A DNA stretch of 64,000 nucleotides from DASPWW01 sp963841715 (GCA_963841715.1 CAWJDP010000005.1:1-64000); one strand, 5' to 3'. Counted from the first letter of the stretch, positions 16,671 through 25,398 are shown. The notes: generated by a model not told the origin, from the letters alone. Numbers and translations are program-made.

Positions 16671-18871
16671 TCACGGAGGAACGGACGGCAACGGTCGAGG
16701 CGCCGCAGCAGGCAACTCGCGGTGGCGAGCAGTCGCGTGCCCGCTACCCCGACGAAGAGGGCTTCGTCGAGCGCAACGGGGCGAGGATCTTCTACGAGGT
16801 CTACGGGGAGGGCGAGCGGACGCTGATGATGCTCCCGACATGGACCTTCCACCACTCGCGGACGTGGAAGATGCAGATCCCCTACTTCGCGCGCCACAAC
16901 CGCGTCCTCACCTTCGACGGCGTCGGCAACGGCCGCTCGTCGCGGATCAAGGACCCCTCGCGCTATGCGATCAGCGAGTTCGTCGAGGACACGCTCGCGG
17001 TCATGGACGCCACCGACACCGACAGCGCCGTGATGCTGGCGCTCTCGCGCGGGGCGCAGTGGCTGCTCGAGCTCGCCGCCGACCATCCCGAGCGCGTCGA
17101 CGGCGCGGTGTTCGTCGGGCCGATGTTCCCCGTCACGAAGTCGCATTGGAGCGTGCTGCTGAAGCCCGCGGCGAGGAAGCTGACGCTCAAGGCCGACTTT
17201 CTCCCCTACCGGGGCTGGCTGCGAATGAACCCGAAGCGCTGGCGCGATGACTACGCCGGGTTCGTCGATTGGTGGGCGCGCAGGTGCATCAGCGAGCCGC
17301 ACTCGACGAAGGCGATCGAGGACGGGATCGGCTGGGCGCTCGACACGGACGGCGAGACGCTCGGCGCGACGACGCTCGCCCCGATCCGTCGCGACCGCGA
17401 CGAGCTCACCGAACTCGCGGAGCGGATCTCCGTTCCCGTCCTCGTCATCCACGGCGACAAGGACAAGATCACGCCGTTCCGCGACGGCAAGGCGCTCGCG
17501 AAGGCGGCCGGCGGCAAGCTCGAGCGGGTGCACGGCGGCGGCCACTTTCCCCACGCGCGCAGGCCGGTGCAGTCGAACCTCGCGATTCGCGACCTCGTCG
17601 AGGAGCTCGACGGCGCGTCGTCGAACGGGCGCCGCGCCCGCGACCTCACCGTCCACCGCGGCGACGGCCGGCCGCGGGCGCTGTTCATCTCCTCGCCGAT
17701 CGGGCTCGGCCACGCCCAGCGGGACGTCGCGATCGCGCGCGAGCTGCGCGAGATCGCGCCGGACGTTGAGATCGACTGGCTGGCCCAGGACCCAGTGACG
17801 CGCGTGCTCGAGGGCGAGGGTGAGCGCATCCATCCCGCGAGCGAGCATCTCGCGAGCGAGTCGCGCCACATCGAGTCGGAGTCCGCCGAGCACGATCTCC
17901 ACTGCTTCCAGGCGCTGCGGCGCATGGACGAGATCCTGCTCGCGAACTTCATGGTCTTCCACGACGTCGCGACCGCGGAGCGGTACGACCTCTGGGTCGC
18001 CGACGAGGCGTGGGACCTCGACTACTACCTGCATGAGAACCCGAACGAGAAGCGGGCCAACTTCGCGTGGCTGACCGACTTCGTCGGCTTCCTGCCGATG
18101 CCCGGGGGCGGCGAGCACGAGGCGTTCCTGACCGCGGACCACAACGCACAGATGGTCGATCACATCGCGCAGCAGCCGCAGATCCGCGATCGGGCGCTGT
18201 TCGTGGGCAACCCCGACGACATCGTCGCTGAGCGGCTCGGCCCGCAGCTGCCGCTGATCCGCGACTGGACCGAGCGCAACTTCGACTTCTCGGGCTACGT
18301 GACGGGTTTCGACCCGAAGGCGCTCGACGACCGCGAGAAGCTGCGCGCCGAGCTCGGGTACCGACCCGACGAGCAGGTATGCATCGTCACGGTGGGCGGC
18401 TCGGGTGTCGGCGCGACGCTGCTGCGCCGCGTGATCGCATCCTTCGACGAGGCGAAGGAGCTCGTGCCGGCGCTGCGGATGATCGTCGTCTGCGGCCCGC
18501 GCATCGACGCCGCCTCGCTCCCGCAGGCCGAGGGGCTCGAGGTCCGCCCCTACGTCCACAACCTCTACCGGCACCTGGCGGCGTGCGACCTCGCGGTCGT
18601 CCAGGGCGGGCTGACGACGTCGATGGAGCTGACAGCAAACAAGCGGCCGTTCCTGTACTTCCCGCTCCGCGAGCACTTCGAGCAGAACTTCCACGTCCGC
18701 CACCGGCTTGAGCAGTACGGAGCCGGGCGGCGGATGGACTTCGACTCGTCCAGCCCCGAGACGATCGCGCGCGCGATCGCGGAGGAGATCGGCCGCGACG
18801 TCGACTACCGCGACGTCGAGACCGACGGCGCCCGCCGCGCTGCCGCGCGGCTCGCCGAGATGCTGGACTAG
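16667..18871 (+). CDS. Alpha/beta hydrolase - GT-B glycosyltransferase fusion
   Basis: A 734-residue two-domain protein. Residues about 33-315 form an alpha/beta hydrolase: nucleophile Ser127 in ALSRGAQW, an acid in HGDKDKITPF (about 264-266) and His293 in VHGGGHFPH. After a linker rich in Arg/Asn, residues about 337-734 form a GT-B glycosyltransferase: N-lobe opening RALFISSPIGLGHAQRD, a middle TVGGSGVGATLLRR resembling the donor-domain start, and a C-lobe VQGGLTTSMELTANKRPFLYFPL with EHFEQNFHVRHRL, as in MurG and macrolide transferases. No signal peptide or membrane segment. It probably modifies a small hydrophobic molecule by hydrolysis and glycosylation; the substrate is unknown. Confidence 0.8.
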   Translation: MITEERTATVEAPQQATRGGEQSRARYPDEEGFVERNGARIFYEVYGEGERTLMMLPTWTFHHSRTWKMQIPYFARHNRVLTFDGVGNGRSSRIKDPSRYAISEFVEDTLAVMDATDTDSAVMLALSRGAQWLLELAADHPERVDGAVFVGPMFPVTKSHWSVLLKPAARKLTLKADFLPYRGWLRMNPKRWRDDYAGFVDWWARRCISEPHSTKAIEDGIGWALDTDGETLGATTLAPIRRDRDELTELAERISVPVLVIHGDKDKITPFRDGKALAKAAGGKLERVHGGGHFPHARRPVQSNLAIRDLVEELDGASSNGRRARDLTVHRGDGRPRALFISSPIGLGHAQRDVAIARELREIAPDVEIDWLAQDPVTRVLEGEGERIHPASEHLASESRHIESESAEHDLHCFQALRRMDEILLANFMVFHDVATAERYDLWVADEAWDLDYYLHENPNEKRANFAWLTDFVGFLPMPGGGEHEAFLTADHNAQMVDHIAQQPQIRDRALFVGNPDDIVAERLGPQLPLIRDWTERNFDFSGYVTGFDPKALDDREKLRAELGYRPDEQVCIVTVGGSGVGATLLRRVIASFDEAKELVPALRMIVVCGPRIDAASLPQAEGLEVRPYVHNLYRHLAACDLAVVQGGLTTSMELTANKRPFLYFPLREHFEQNFHVRHRLEQYGAGRRMDFDSSSPETIARAIAEEIGRDVDYRDVETDGARRAAARLAEMLD

Positions 18872-19972
18872 CTCGCGCTAGCGGCCGTGTCGCCGCCCGC
18901 GGCCTTGAGCAGGTACTCGCGGACGAAGCCGTCGAGGTCGCCGTCGAGGACGCGCTGGGCGTCGCCGACCTCGTGCCCGGTGCGGTGGTCCTTGACCCGG
19001 GTCGAGGGATGGAGCGTGTAGCTGCGGATCTGCGATCCCCAGGCGACGTCCTTCTGCTCCCCGCGCTCGGCGGCGAGCTCCTTGGCGCGCTTTCGCTCCT
19101 CGAGCTCGAGCAGCCGCGCGCGCAGCAGCTTCAGCGCAGTCGCCTTGTTCTGCGCCTGGGAGCGCTCGTTCTGGCACTGGACGACGGTCCCACTCGGGAG
19201 GTGGGTGATCCGAACCGCGGAGTCGGTCTTGTTGACGTGCTGGCCGCCCGCGCCCGAGGCGCGGTAGGTGTCGACGCGCAGGTCCGCGTCCTCGATCTCG
19301 ACGTCGACGTCGTCGGAGACGAGCGGGCCGACGTCGACCTCGGCGAAGCTCGTGTGGCGGCGGTGCGAGGCGTCGAACGGCGACAGCCGCACGAGCCGGT
19401 GGACGCCGCGCTCGGCGGCGAAGAGGCCGTACGCGTTGTCGCCCCGGGCGAGGAAGGTCGAGGACTTCAGCCCCGCCTCGTCGCCCGGTGAGGCCTCCAT
19501 CATCTCGACCTTGAAGCCCCGCTTCTCGGCCCAGCGCAGGTACATGCGCAGCAGCATCTCGGCCCAGTCCTGTGAGTCGGTCCCGCCGGCGCCGGCGCGG
19601 ATCGTGACCACGGCGTCGCCGGCGTCGTAGCGGCCGCCGAACAGCCGCTCCTCCTCGAGCGCCGCGAGGCGGTCCTCGATCGAGCCCAGCTGGCCGCCGA
19701 GCTCCCCCGTCAGCTCCTCGTCCTCGCCCGCGAGCTCGGCGAGCTCCTCGAGGTCGTCCACGTCGGACTGAAGCGAGGTGAACGTCTGCAGCCGCCGCTG
19801 CGCGCGTGCGTGCGCGGCCGACGTCTCAGCCGCGGCCTGCTGGTCGTCCCAGAACCCCGGCCGCTGCATCTCGGCCTCGAGCCGGGTGATCTCCTCGCTC
19901 AGCGAAGCGGGGTCAAAGGTAATCCGCGAGCAGCTTCAGCTGGTCGCGGATCTCGGTGAGCCGCGAGCTCAC
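18868..19972 (-). CDS. prfB: Peptide chain release factor 2, with programmed +1 frameshift
   Basis: RF2 recognises UGA and UAA stop codons and releases the peptide. The main frame has the SPF tripeptide in RLSPFDASHRRH and the GGQ loop in ASGAGGQHVNK. The N-terminus lies in a different frame that ends at an in-frame TGA (19913-19915) after CTT; reading continues one base on with GAC CCC GCT. The shift joins 19 codons (SSRLTEIRDQLKLLADYL) to 348 codons, giving 367 residues, the usual RF2 length. The start is GTG at 19972 with GAGGGA before it; an ATG at 20002, overlapping secA, is also possible. Convergent, by 4 bases, with the fusion gene. Confidence 0.9.
19912..19918 (-). other. prfB programmed frameshift site CTT-TGA-C
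   Basis: The minus-strand order is GAT TAC CTT TGA CCC; the ribosome at CTT must slip +1 onto TTT/GAC to read through the UGA. This is the same slip sequence as in E. coli prfB and gives autoregulation by RF2 level, because UGA is read by RF2 itself. The internal Shine-Dalgarno-like stimulator, normally AGGGGG just upstream, is weak here (only GCGGAT before TACCTT), which suggests lower-efficiency or differently stimulated frameshifting. Confidence 0.88.
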
Positions 19973-19991
19973 CGCTTCCCTCGAGAGGTCC

Positions 19992-22865
19992 TCAGGCGCC
20001 ATGGCACTTCTTGTACTTCTTGCCCGAGCCGCACCAGCAGGGATCGTTGCGGCCGATCTTCTCCTGGTCGGTCTTGACATGCGTGGTCTGCTGCTGCGGC
20101 AGCGCCGGCTCGCCCGCTGTGGCCCCGTCGCTGCCCGTGACCTCCCCGGCCGCGATCGCGCCGGTCGTCGAAACAGCCCCGGCGGCGCCGGCAGCCCCAG
20201 CCTGGCTCAGCGCCGAGGGCTGCTCCTGGCCGCCGCCCTGGTAGGAGACCTGGCTCGGCTGCTCGACGGGGGCGAACATCTCCTCGGCCTGCGCCGGCGA
20301 GACCTCGACCTCGACGTGGAAGATCAGCCGCGCGTACTCGTCCCAGATCGCGTTCATCAGCTCCTCGAACATCGTGAAGCCCTCGTTCTTGTACGCGACG
20401 AGGGGATCGATCTGCGCGAAGCCGCGGAGGTGGATCCCCTCGCGGAGGTAATCCATCTCGTAGAGGTGCTCGCGCCATCGGTTGTCGATGATCTGGAGCA
20501 GGATCTGGCGCTCGAGGTAGCGCATCAGCTCGTCCCCGAACTCGTTCTCGCGCTGGTCGTAGGCGCTCATCGCATCCTCGGTCAGCGTCTCGATCAGCCC
20601 CTCGCGGTCGCTCGACTGGGCCGGATCGAGCTCGGTCAGGTTCAGGCTCACGGGCCAAAACTGCTCGAGCTGGACCTGTAGCCCGACGAGGTCCCAGTCC
20701 TCGAACACCTCGCCGGGGGTGTAGGCCTCGACCTGGCGCCGGACGACGCCGTCGAGCTCCGCGCGCGCGGACTCGGACATGTCGCGTCCCTCGAGGATCT
20801 CGCGCCGGTACTTGTAGATCACCCGGCGCTGCTCGTTCATGACGTCGTCGTACTCGAGCACGCGCTTGCGGATCAGGAAGTTCTGCTCCTCGACCTTCTT
20901 CTGCGCGTTCTCGACCGTGCGGCTGAGCATCTTCGCCTCGAGCGGGTACTCCTCGCCCTCGTCGTCGACCGGCCCGAGGCGGTCGAGGATGCGGTAGATC
21001 TTGTCGCCGGCGAAGAGGCGGATCAGGTCGTCCTCGGCGGAGAGGAAGAAGCGCGACTCACCGGGATCGCCCTGGCGCCCGGAGCGGCCGCGAAGCTGGT
21101 TGTCGATTCGCCGCGACTCGTGGCGCTCGGTGCCGCATATGTACAGACCGCCCGCCTCGCAAACCTGGTCGCCCTCGTCGGCGCAGCGCTGGTCGATTCC
21201 CTCGGTAAGCTCGGCGAGCTCGGACTCATAGCTGTCGTCCTTCGGCGTCACGCCGAGCTTTGCGAGCTCGATCCTCGCCAGGCCCTCGGGACTGCCGCCG
21301 AGCTTGATGTCGACGCCGCGCCCCGCCATGTTCGTCGCGATCGTCACCGCGCCGAGCCGGCCCGCCTGGGCGATCGTCTCACCCTCGCGCTGGGCGTGCT
21401 CGGGCTTCGCGTTCAGGACCTCGTGGTCGATGCCGCGGCGCTTGAGCTGGGCCGAGAGCATCTCCGAGAGCTCGACCGAGACCGTCCCGACGAGGATCGG
21501 CTGTCCGCGCTCGTGGCGCTCCTCGATCTCGTTGACGACGGCCTTCCACTTCCCTTCCTTGGTCTTGTAGATCTGGTCGTTCTCGTCGTCCCGGACCATC
21601 GGCTCGTTCGTCGGGATGTCGATGACCGGGATCTCGTAGATCTTCATGAACTCGGTCGCCTCGGTCATCGCGGTCCCCGTCATCCCCGCGAGCTTCCCGT
21701 AGAGGCGGAAGTAGTTCTGGAGCGTGATCGTCGCGAGCGTCTGGTTCTCCTCGCGAATCGCCACGCCCTCCTTCGCCTCGACCGCCTGGTGCAGGCCCTC
21801 CGACCAGCGCCGACCCTCGAGGATCCGGCCCGTGAACTCGTCGATGATCATCACCTCGCCGTCGATCACCGCGTAGTCCTTGTCGCGCTTGTACAGCGAC
21901 TCCGCCTTCAGCGACTGGACGAGGTGGTTGACGAGCGTGCCGTGCTCGGAGACATAGAGGTTGTCGACGCCGAGGAACTGCTCGGCCTTCTCGACCCCGC
22001 GCTCGGTCGGCGCGACGGTCTTGTGCTTCTCGTCGTACTCGTAGTCGTAGTCGGCCTCCTCGGTCCCGCGCTCGTCGCCGCGTGACTTCAGCTTCTCCTT
22101 CGCCTGCACGCCCTCCAGCTGGCGGGCGAGGCGCGCGAAGGTGTAGTAGGTGTCGGCTGCCTGCTCCGGGGCGCCGGAGATGATCAGCGGAGTGCGCGCC
22201 TCATCGATGAGGATGTTGTCGACCTCGTCGACGATCGCGAACTCGTGGCCGCGCTGGAAGCAGCCGTCGAGGGAGCCAGCCATGTTGTCGCGGAGGTAGT
22301 CGAAGCCGAACTCCGAGTTCGTCCCGTAGACGACGTCGCACGCGTAGGCCTCGTGCCGGCGCTCCGGGTTGTCGGGGAGGTCGTCCTCCTGGATCACGCC
22401 GACGGTGACCCCGAGCGCGTCGTAGATCGGCTTCATCCACTCCGCGTCGCGGCGCGCGAGGTAGTCATTGACCGTCACGAGGTGGACCGAGTCGCCACGC
22501 AGCGAGTTGAGGAAGATCGGCAGCGTCGCCGTGAGCGTCTTGCCCTCGCCGGTCTTCATCTCGGCGATCGCCCCTTCGTGGAGCACCATCCCGCCGATCA
22601 GCTGAACGTCGAAATGGCGCTGGCCGATCGAGCGCCTCGCCGCCTCGCGGACTAGCGCAAACGCCTCCGGGAGCAGGTCGTCGAGGTCCTCGCCGTTACG
22701 AGCCCGCTCGCGGAGATCGTCGGCCTCGGACCGGAGCTCGGCGTCCTCGAGCAGCTCCATCTCCGGCTCGATCCGGTTGATCGCCTCGACGCGCTTCTCG
22801 TGCTGCTTGAACTGGCGCGCTTCGCCCATCCGCAGGGCGCGGTCTATGAGCCCCTTACCCGCCAT
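19992..22865 (-). CDS. secA: Protein translocase ATPase SecA
   Basis: Motor ATPase of the Sec pathway that pushes preproteins through SecYEG. The 957-residue protein has Walker A in KTGEGKTLTATLP, VDEVDNILIDEART (DEAD-type Walker B region), GMTGTAMTEATEF, TVSVELSEM, ATNMAGRGVDI and GRSGRQGDPG. The C-terminus ends in a Gly/Gln-rich linker and the zinc-binding tail DPCWCGSGKKYKKCHG, which contacts SecB or ribosomes in other bacteria. ATG at 22865. Its stop overlaps the possible ATG of prfB by 11 bases. A hairpin lies in the leader just upstream. Confidence 0.97.
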   Translation of the reverse strand: MAGKGLIDRALRMGEARQFKQHEKRVEAINRIEPEMELLEDAELRSEADDLRERARNGEDLDDLLPEAFALVREAARRSIGQRHFDVQLIGGMVLHEGAIAEMKTGEGKTLTATLPIFLNSLRGDSVHLVTVNDYLARRDAEWMKPIYDALGVTVGVIQEDDLPDNPERRHEAYACDVVYGTNSEFGFDYLRDNMAGSLDGCFQRGHEFAIVDEVDNILIDEARTPLIISGAPEQAADTYYTFARLARQLEGVQAKEKLKSRGDERGTEEADYDYEYDEKHKTVAPTERGVEKAEQFLGVDNLYVSEHGTLVNHLVQSLKAESLYKRDKDYAVIDGEVMIIDEFTGRILEGRRWSEGLHQAVEAKEGVAIREENQTLATITLQNYFRLYGKLAGMTGTAMTEATEFMKIYEIPVIDIPTNEPMVRDDENDQIYKTKEGKWKAVVNEIEERHERGQPILVGTVSVELSEMLSAQLKRRGIDHEVLNAKPEHAQREGETIAQAGRLGAVTIATNMAGRGVDIKLGGSPEGLARIELAKLGVTPKDDSYESELAELTEGIDQRCADEGDQVCEAGGLYICGTERHESRRIDNQLRGRSGRQGDPGESRFFLSAEDDLIRLFAGDKIYRILDRLGPVDDEGEEYPLEAKMLSRTVENAQKKVEEQNFLIRKRVLEYDDVMNEQRRVIYKYRREILEGRDMSESARAELDGVVRRQVEAYTPGEVFEDWDLVGLQVQLEQFWPVSLNLTELDPAQSSDREGLIETLTEDAMSAYDQRENEFGDELMRYLERQILLQIIDNRWREHLYEMDYLREGIHLRGFAQIDPLVAYKNEGFTMFEELMNAIWDEYARLIFHVEVEVSPAQAEEMFAPVEQPSQVSYQGGGQEQPSALSQAGAAGAAGAVSTTGAIAAGEVTGSDGATAGEPALPQQQTTHVKTDQEKIGRNDPCWCGSGKKYKKCHGA

Positions 22866-22879
22866 CTAGAAGCAAGGGG

Positions 22880-22904
22880 GCACGCATGGCATCCGGGTGC
22901 GTGC
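22880..22904 (-). other. Inverted repeat in the secA leader
   Basis: GCACGCA (22880-22886) and TGCGTGC (22898-22904) form a 7-bp stem with an 11-base loop, 15 bases before the secA ATG. On the secA transcript this would be a hairpin close to the ribosome-binding region, so it could affect secA translation; it could equally be a small terminator for the upstream neighbour. No U-run follows it. Confidence 0.4.
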
Positions 22905-22986
22905 GGTCGTGGTGCAGCTCATCTGGGTCAGCGTAGCAGCGGGCCTCGGGCCCGCTGCCCGCCTGATTCGGCGCCTGGCCGCCCCG

Positions 22987-23265
22987 TTACGAGACGGTGA
23001 CGACGTTCGAGACGCCCTCCTTGCAGACCTTCCTCTTCGACAGCTTCCTCTGCGGCGCGACGAGGCAGAACTGCGTCCCGTCGGCGGGCCGCGGCTGGAT
23101 CACCACGTCGGGGATGAAATGGTAGGTGTCCCCGGTCTCGGTCGTCGTCACGAGCGTGCCGTTCGGCGGCGCCCCGCGGAAGGCCTGGACCTTCCTGACC
23201 AGGACGCAGCCCTCGTTCTCCGAGTCGAGCGTCCCCGGGACGTTGATGTAGTCCGCGGTCGGCAC
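22987..23265 (-). pseudogene. Decayed paralogue of the neighbouring secreted Cys/Lys-rich protein
   Basis: The open frame (GTG at 23265) gives 92 residues; the homologous region begins upstream at about 23337, just after an in-frame stop, with CATTITAELFPLGVPTADY. It ends FCLVAPQRKLSKRKVCKEGVSNVV. This mirrors the end of the 23365-23811 protein (TQFYATAKKKKKGKTVCKAGKSSTV): same order of a beta-strand rich body, a basic stretch and a Cys. But there is no signal peptide, no good start and no ribosome site, so it looks like a 5'-truncated or decayed copy of its neighbour. A functional short gene cannot be excluded. Confidence 0.5.
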
Positions 23266-23364
23266 CCCGAGCGGAAACAGCTCCGCCGTGATCGTCGTTG
23301 CGCACTTCTTCTTTCCAAACCCGGCACGGCGGCCGCGGACTCAGCAGCGCAGGAACGTCGCGGC

Positions 23365-23811
23365 TCAGCCGGGTGGAGGCGTGTCGGTGCTGATCCCCAC
23401 CGTCGACGACTTGCCGGCCTTGCACACGGTCTTGCCCTTCTTCTTCTTCTTCGCGGTGGCGTAGAACTGGGTGTCGTCTCCGAACTCGGAGGAGCCGAAG
23501 TCATCGCTGTCGACGAAGCTGAAGAAGCTTCCGTCGCTCCCGCTCTTCGCCTGAAATCGCGTCGGCCCGGTGAAGTCGCCGACCAGGGTCACCGACCTTC
23601 CCTTCACGCACTTCCCCTTCTTGGCCGACACGGTGCCCAGGAACCACCGCTGCGGGATCGAGGCAGGGCTCGGTGCGTAGTAGTGAACCTCCAGCGTCAC
23701 GTGGGTGCTCACCTTCTTGGTCTTCTTCTTCCCCAGCGCCGTCGCGCTCATCACCGCGAGCATCAGCAGGCCCGCGAGCAAGATCAGCGCGACCCTCGTC
23801 GATGTCCTCAT
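23365..23811 (-). CDS. Secreted small basic protein, unknown function
   Basis: A 148-residue exported protein. The ATG at 23811 follows GAGGGAGGCAAGA, a clear ribosome site; an open frame runs upstream but has no signal. Residues 1-24 are a signal peptide (RVALILLAGLLMLAVMSATALG), followed by a Lys-rich stretch, a beta-strand rich domain with KCVKGRSVTLVGDFTG and FQAKSGSDGSFFSF, and a C-terminal KKKKKGKTVCKAGKSS. The two Cys could pair. A similar but degraded copy lies just downstream. I do not recognise the domain. Divergent from the LuxR gene at 24015. Confidence 0.65.
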   Translation of the reverse strand: MRTSTRVALILLAGLLMLAVMSATALGKKKTKKVSTHVTLEVHYYAPSPASIPQRWFLGTVSAKKGKCVKGRSVTLVGDFTGPTRFQAKSGSDGSFFSFVDSDDFGSSEFGDDTQFYATAKKKKKGKTVCKAGKSSTVGISTDTPPPG

Positions 23812-23919
23812 TCTTGCCTCCCTCGTCGAATTCCCGCACCACATTGCGATCGATCGGCCGCCGCGGAGCACGGAGACCGAGGTCGCTCGCTCACGCTCTC
23901 ATCGCACCCGCCGCGGGTC

Positions 23920-23939
23920 AATGGTGCATTTGCATCATT
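23920..23939. promoter_or_regulatory. Imperfect palindrome between secreted-protein and LuxR genes
   Basis: AATGGTGCA and TGCATCATT flank a TT spacer; 8 of 9 arm positions match as an inverted repeat. It lies in the 203-bp gap between two divergent genes, 76 bases before the LuxR start. LuxR/NarL-type proteins commonly bind imperfect palindromes of about 20 bp, so this may be the binding site of the 24015 product. Confidence 0.45.
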
Positions 23940-24014
23940 TCGCGCAACGATCGGCTACGATCGAGCGCAGGGTAGAGGGGTGGCTCTTCATCGGGCCGGG
24001 GGCTGCTCGCATCG

Positions 24015-24773
24015 ATGAGGGAGATTGAGTCCGAAGTCCTGCTTCAGGCATTCGCGTTCGTGCTCGCGGTGCAGTCGGCGCTCGATCTGAACGGTTACCG
24101 ACGCGAGATCCTGCGCCTCCGGGAGCTGATCCGGTGCGACGCGATCGGGTACAACGAGGTCGCGCTCGGCACGGGTGAGCTCTATCTCGTGCTGTGTCCC
24201 TCCGACGCCGCGTATCCGGGCGTCGAGGAGGCGTTCGCGCGCTACGCGCACGAGCATCCGGTCATCCGGCGCTACCAGGAGACCGGCGATCCCTCCCCGA
24301 AGGCGCTGTCGGACTTCCTGAGTGAGGACGAGCTGCACGCGCTCGACCTGTACCAAAACGTCTACGAGCCGATGGGCGCCGAGGATCAGCTCAGCTTCGT
24401 GCTCCCGTCTCCGCCGGAGCTGACCGTCGGCGTGGCGCTCAACCGATCGACGCGCGGCTTCTCGACCCAGGAGCGTGAGCTGGTCGAGCTAATCAGGCCA
24501 CATCTCGGTCAGGCGTTCCGGAATGCACATCTGCGCGAGGAGTCAAATCCGCTCTCGGGCAAGCGGCTTGAGGCGCTCGGTCTGAGTTCGCGCGAAGCGG
24601 AGGTGATGAGCCTGCTCGTCGACGGCCACTCGGCTGCCGAGATCGCCGCGGAGCTGACGATCTCCGTCAGCACCGCCCGTAATCACATCGCTCACATCTA
24701 CTCGAAGCTTGGGGTGGGCTCGCGCGCCAGCGCGGTCGCAGCGGCGCTGCGCGCGGGACCCGATGACCTCTAG
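24015..24773 (+). CDS. LuxR-family transcriptional regulator with N-terminal sensory domain
   Basis: A 252-residue regulator. The C-terminal helix-turn-helix is clear: LSSREAEVMSLLVDGHSAAEIAAELTIS, then STARNHIAHIYSKLGVGSRASAVAAAL. The first 180 residues are a GAF/autoinducer-like sensory region with no recognisable residues for a phosphoreceiver, so it is not a typical NarL-type response regulator; it probably binds a small molecule. No partner kinase is near. Divergent from the secreted protein gene at 23811 and convergent with hpf. The ATG is at 24015 with a GGGG-rich region upstream. Confidence 0.85.
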   Translation: MREIESEVLLQAFAFVLAVQSALDLNGYRREILRLRELIRCDAIGYNEVALGTGELYLVLCPSDAAYPGVEEAFARYAHEHPVIRRYQETGDPSPKALSDFLSEDELHALDLYQNVYEPMGAEDQLSFVLPSPPELTVGVALNRSTRGFSTQERELVELIRPHLGQAFRNAHLREESNPLSGKRLEALGLSSREAEVMSLLVDGHSAAEIAAELTISVSTARNHIAHIYSKLGVGSRASAVAAALRAGPDDL

Positions 24774-24910
24774 CGCAACCTTCTCTCCACCGCCGCCGGG
24801 CGCGGAGTCGTCGAGGTGGGCGGCGAACACCTTGCTCTGACCGCAGTCATCCATCTTCGGGAAGCGGCGCGACCCCCGGAGCCGCGTCCGGCGACCGCGA
24901 TTTCGCTGGC

Positions 24911-25258
24911 TCAGACTGTGCGACGGCGCATCCGGCCGACCATCCGCCGGGTCTGGCGGCGCTTGCGGCGCCTCTCACGGTGGCGCTTGACCTGGCGCCG
25001 CATGTCCTCGGCGGCGTCGTGGATCGAGTGCAGCATCTCGGGAGAGGCCTCGCGGGCGCGCAGCGTGACGCCCTTCAGGTAGAGCGTCGCCTCGGCGACC
25101 TCCTTGTCGGTGATCGCTGGATTGCGCTCCTCGCTCAGCTCGACCTCCAGCGCCGCCAGCTCGGAGACCTGGCGGCCGATCCGCCGGAACCGCTTCTCGA
25201 CGTGCGCGCGGAGCTCCTCTGTGAGCACGACGTTGCGGCCTCGGATCTCGATGCGCAC
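24911..25258 (-). CDS. hpf: Ribosome hibernation promoting factor (HPF/RaiA family, short form)
   Basis: Binds the 30S decoding region and inactivates idle ribosomes. Start is GTG at 25258 with GGAG upstream; the longer open frame is not coding. The 115-residue product opens VRIEIRGRNVVLTEELRAHVEKRFRRIGRQV and continues with the beta-alpha-beta-beta-beta-alpha domain, ending in an unusually Arg/Lys-rich tail (RRQVKRHRERRRKRRQ). It lacks the C-terminal dimerisation domain of long HPF, so it should resemble RaiA/short HPF. hpf upstream of secA is a standard arrangement; here 2 kb of inserted genes separate the two. Confidence 0.88.
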   Translation of the reverse strand: MRIEIRGRNVVLTEELRAHVEKRFRRIGRQVSELAALEVELSEERNPAITDKEVAEATLYLKGVTLRAREASPEMLHSIHDAAEDMRRQVKRHRERRRKRRQTRRMVGRMRRRTV

Positions 25259-25398
25259 GGTGGCTCCTTTCTGGCGCTTTGGCCCCTCAGATGCTACGCC
25301 GCGGGCTCGGATTAGCCAAGCCGTGTGACAATCGCCACTGGCTTCTTCAGGGCGCGTCACACAAGATCCGCGGCGAGATTGGTATACCCCGAGATGGG

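Noticed and set aside
20011..20681. Open frames on the plus strand opposite secA
   Set aside because: Shadow frames; secA motifs are continuous on the minus strand and no plus-strand gene has a ribosome site or homology there.
22928..23425. 165-residue open frame on the minus strand over the secreted-protein remnant
   Set aside because: It is rich in Arg and His and has no homology; the frame shifted by one carries the Cys/Lys pattern of the neighbour.
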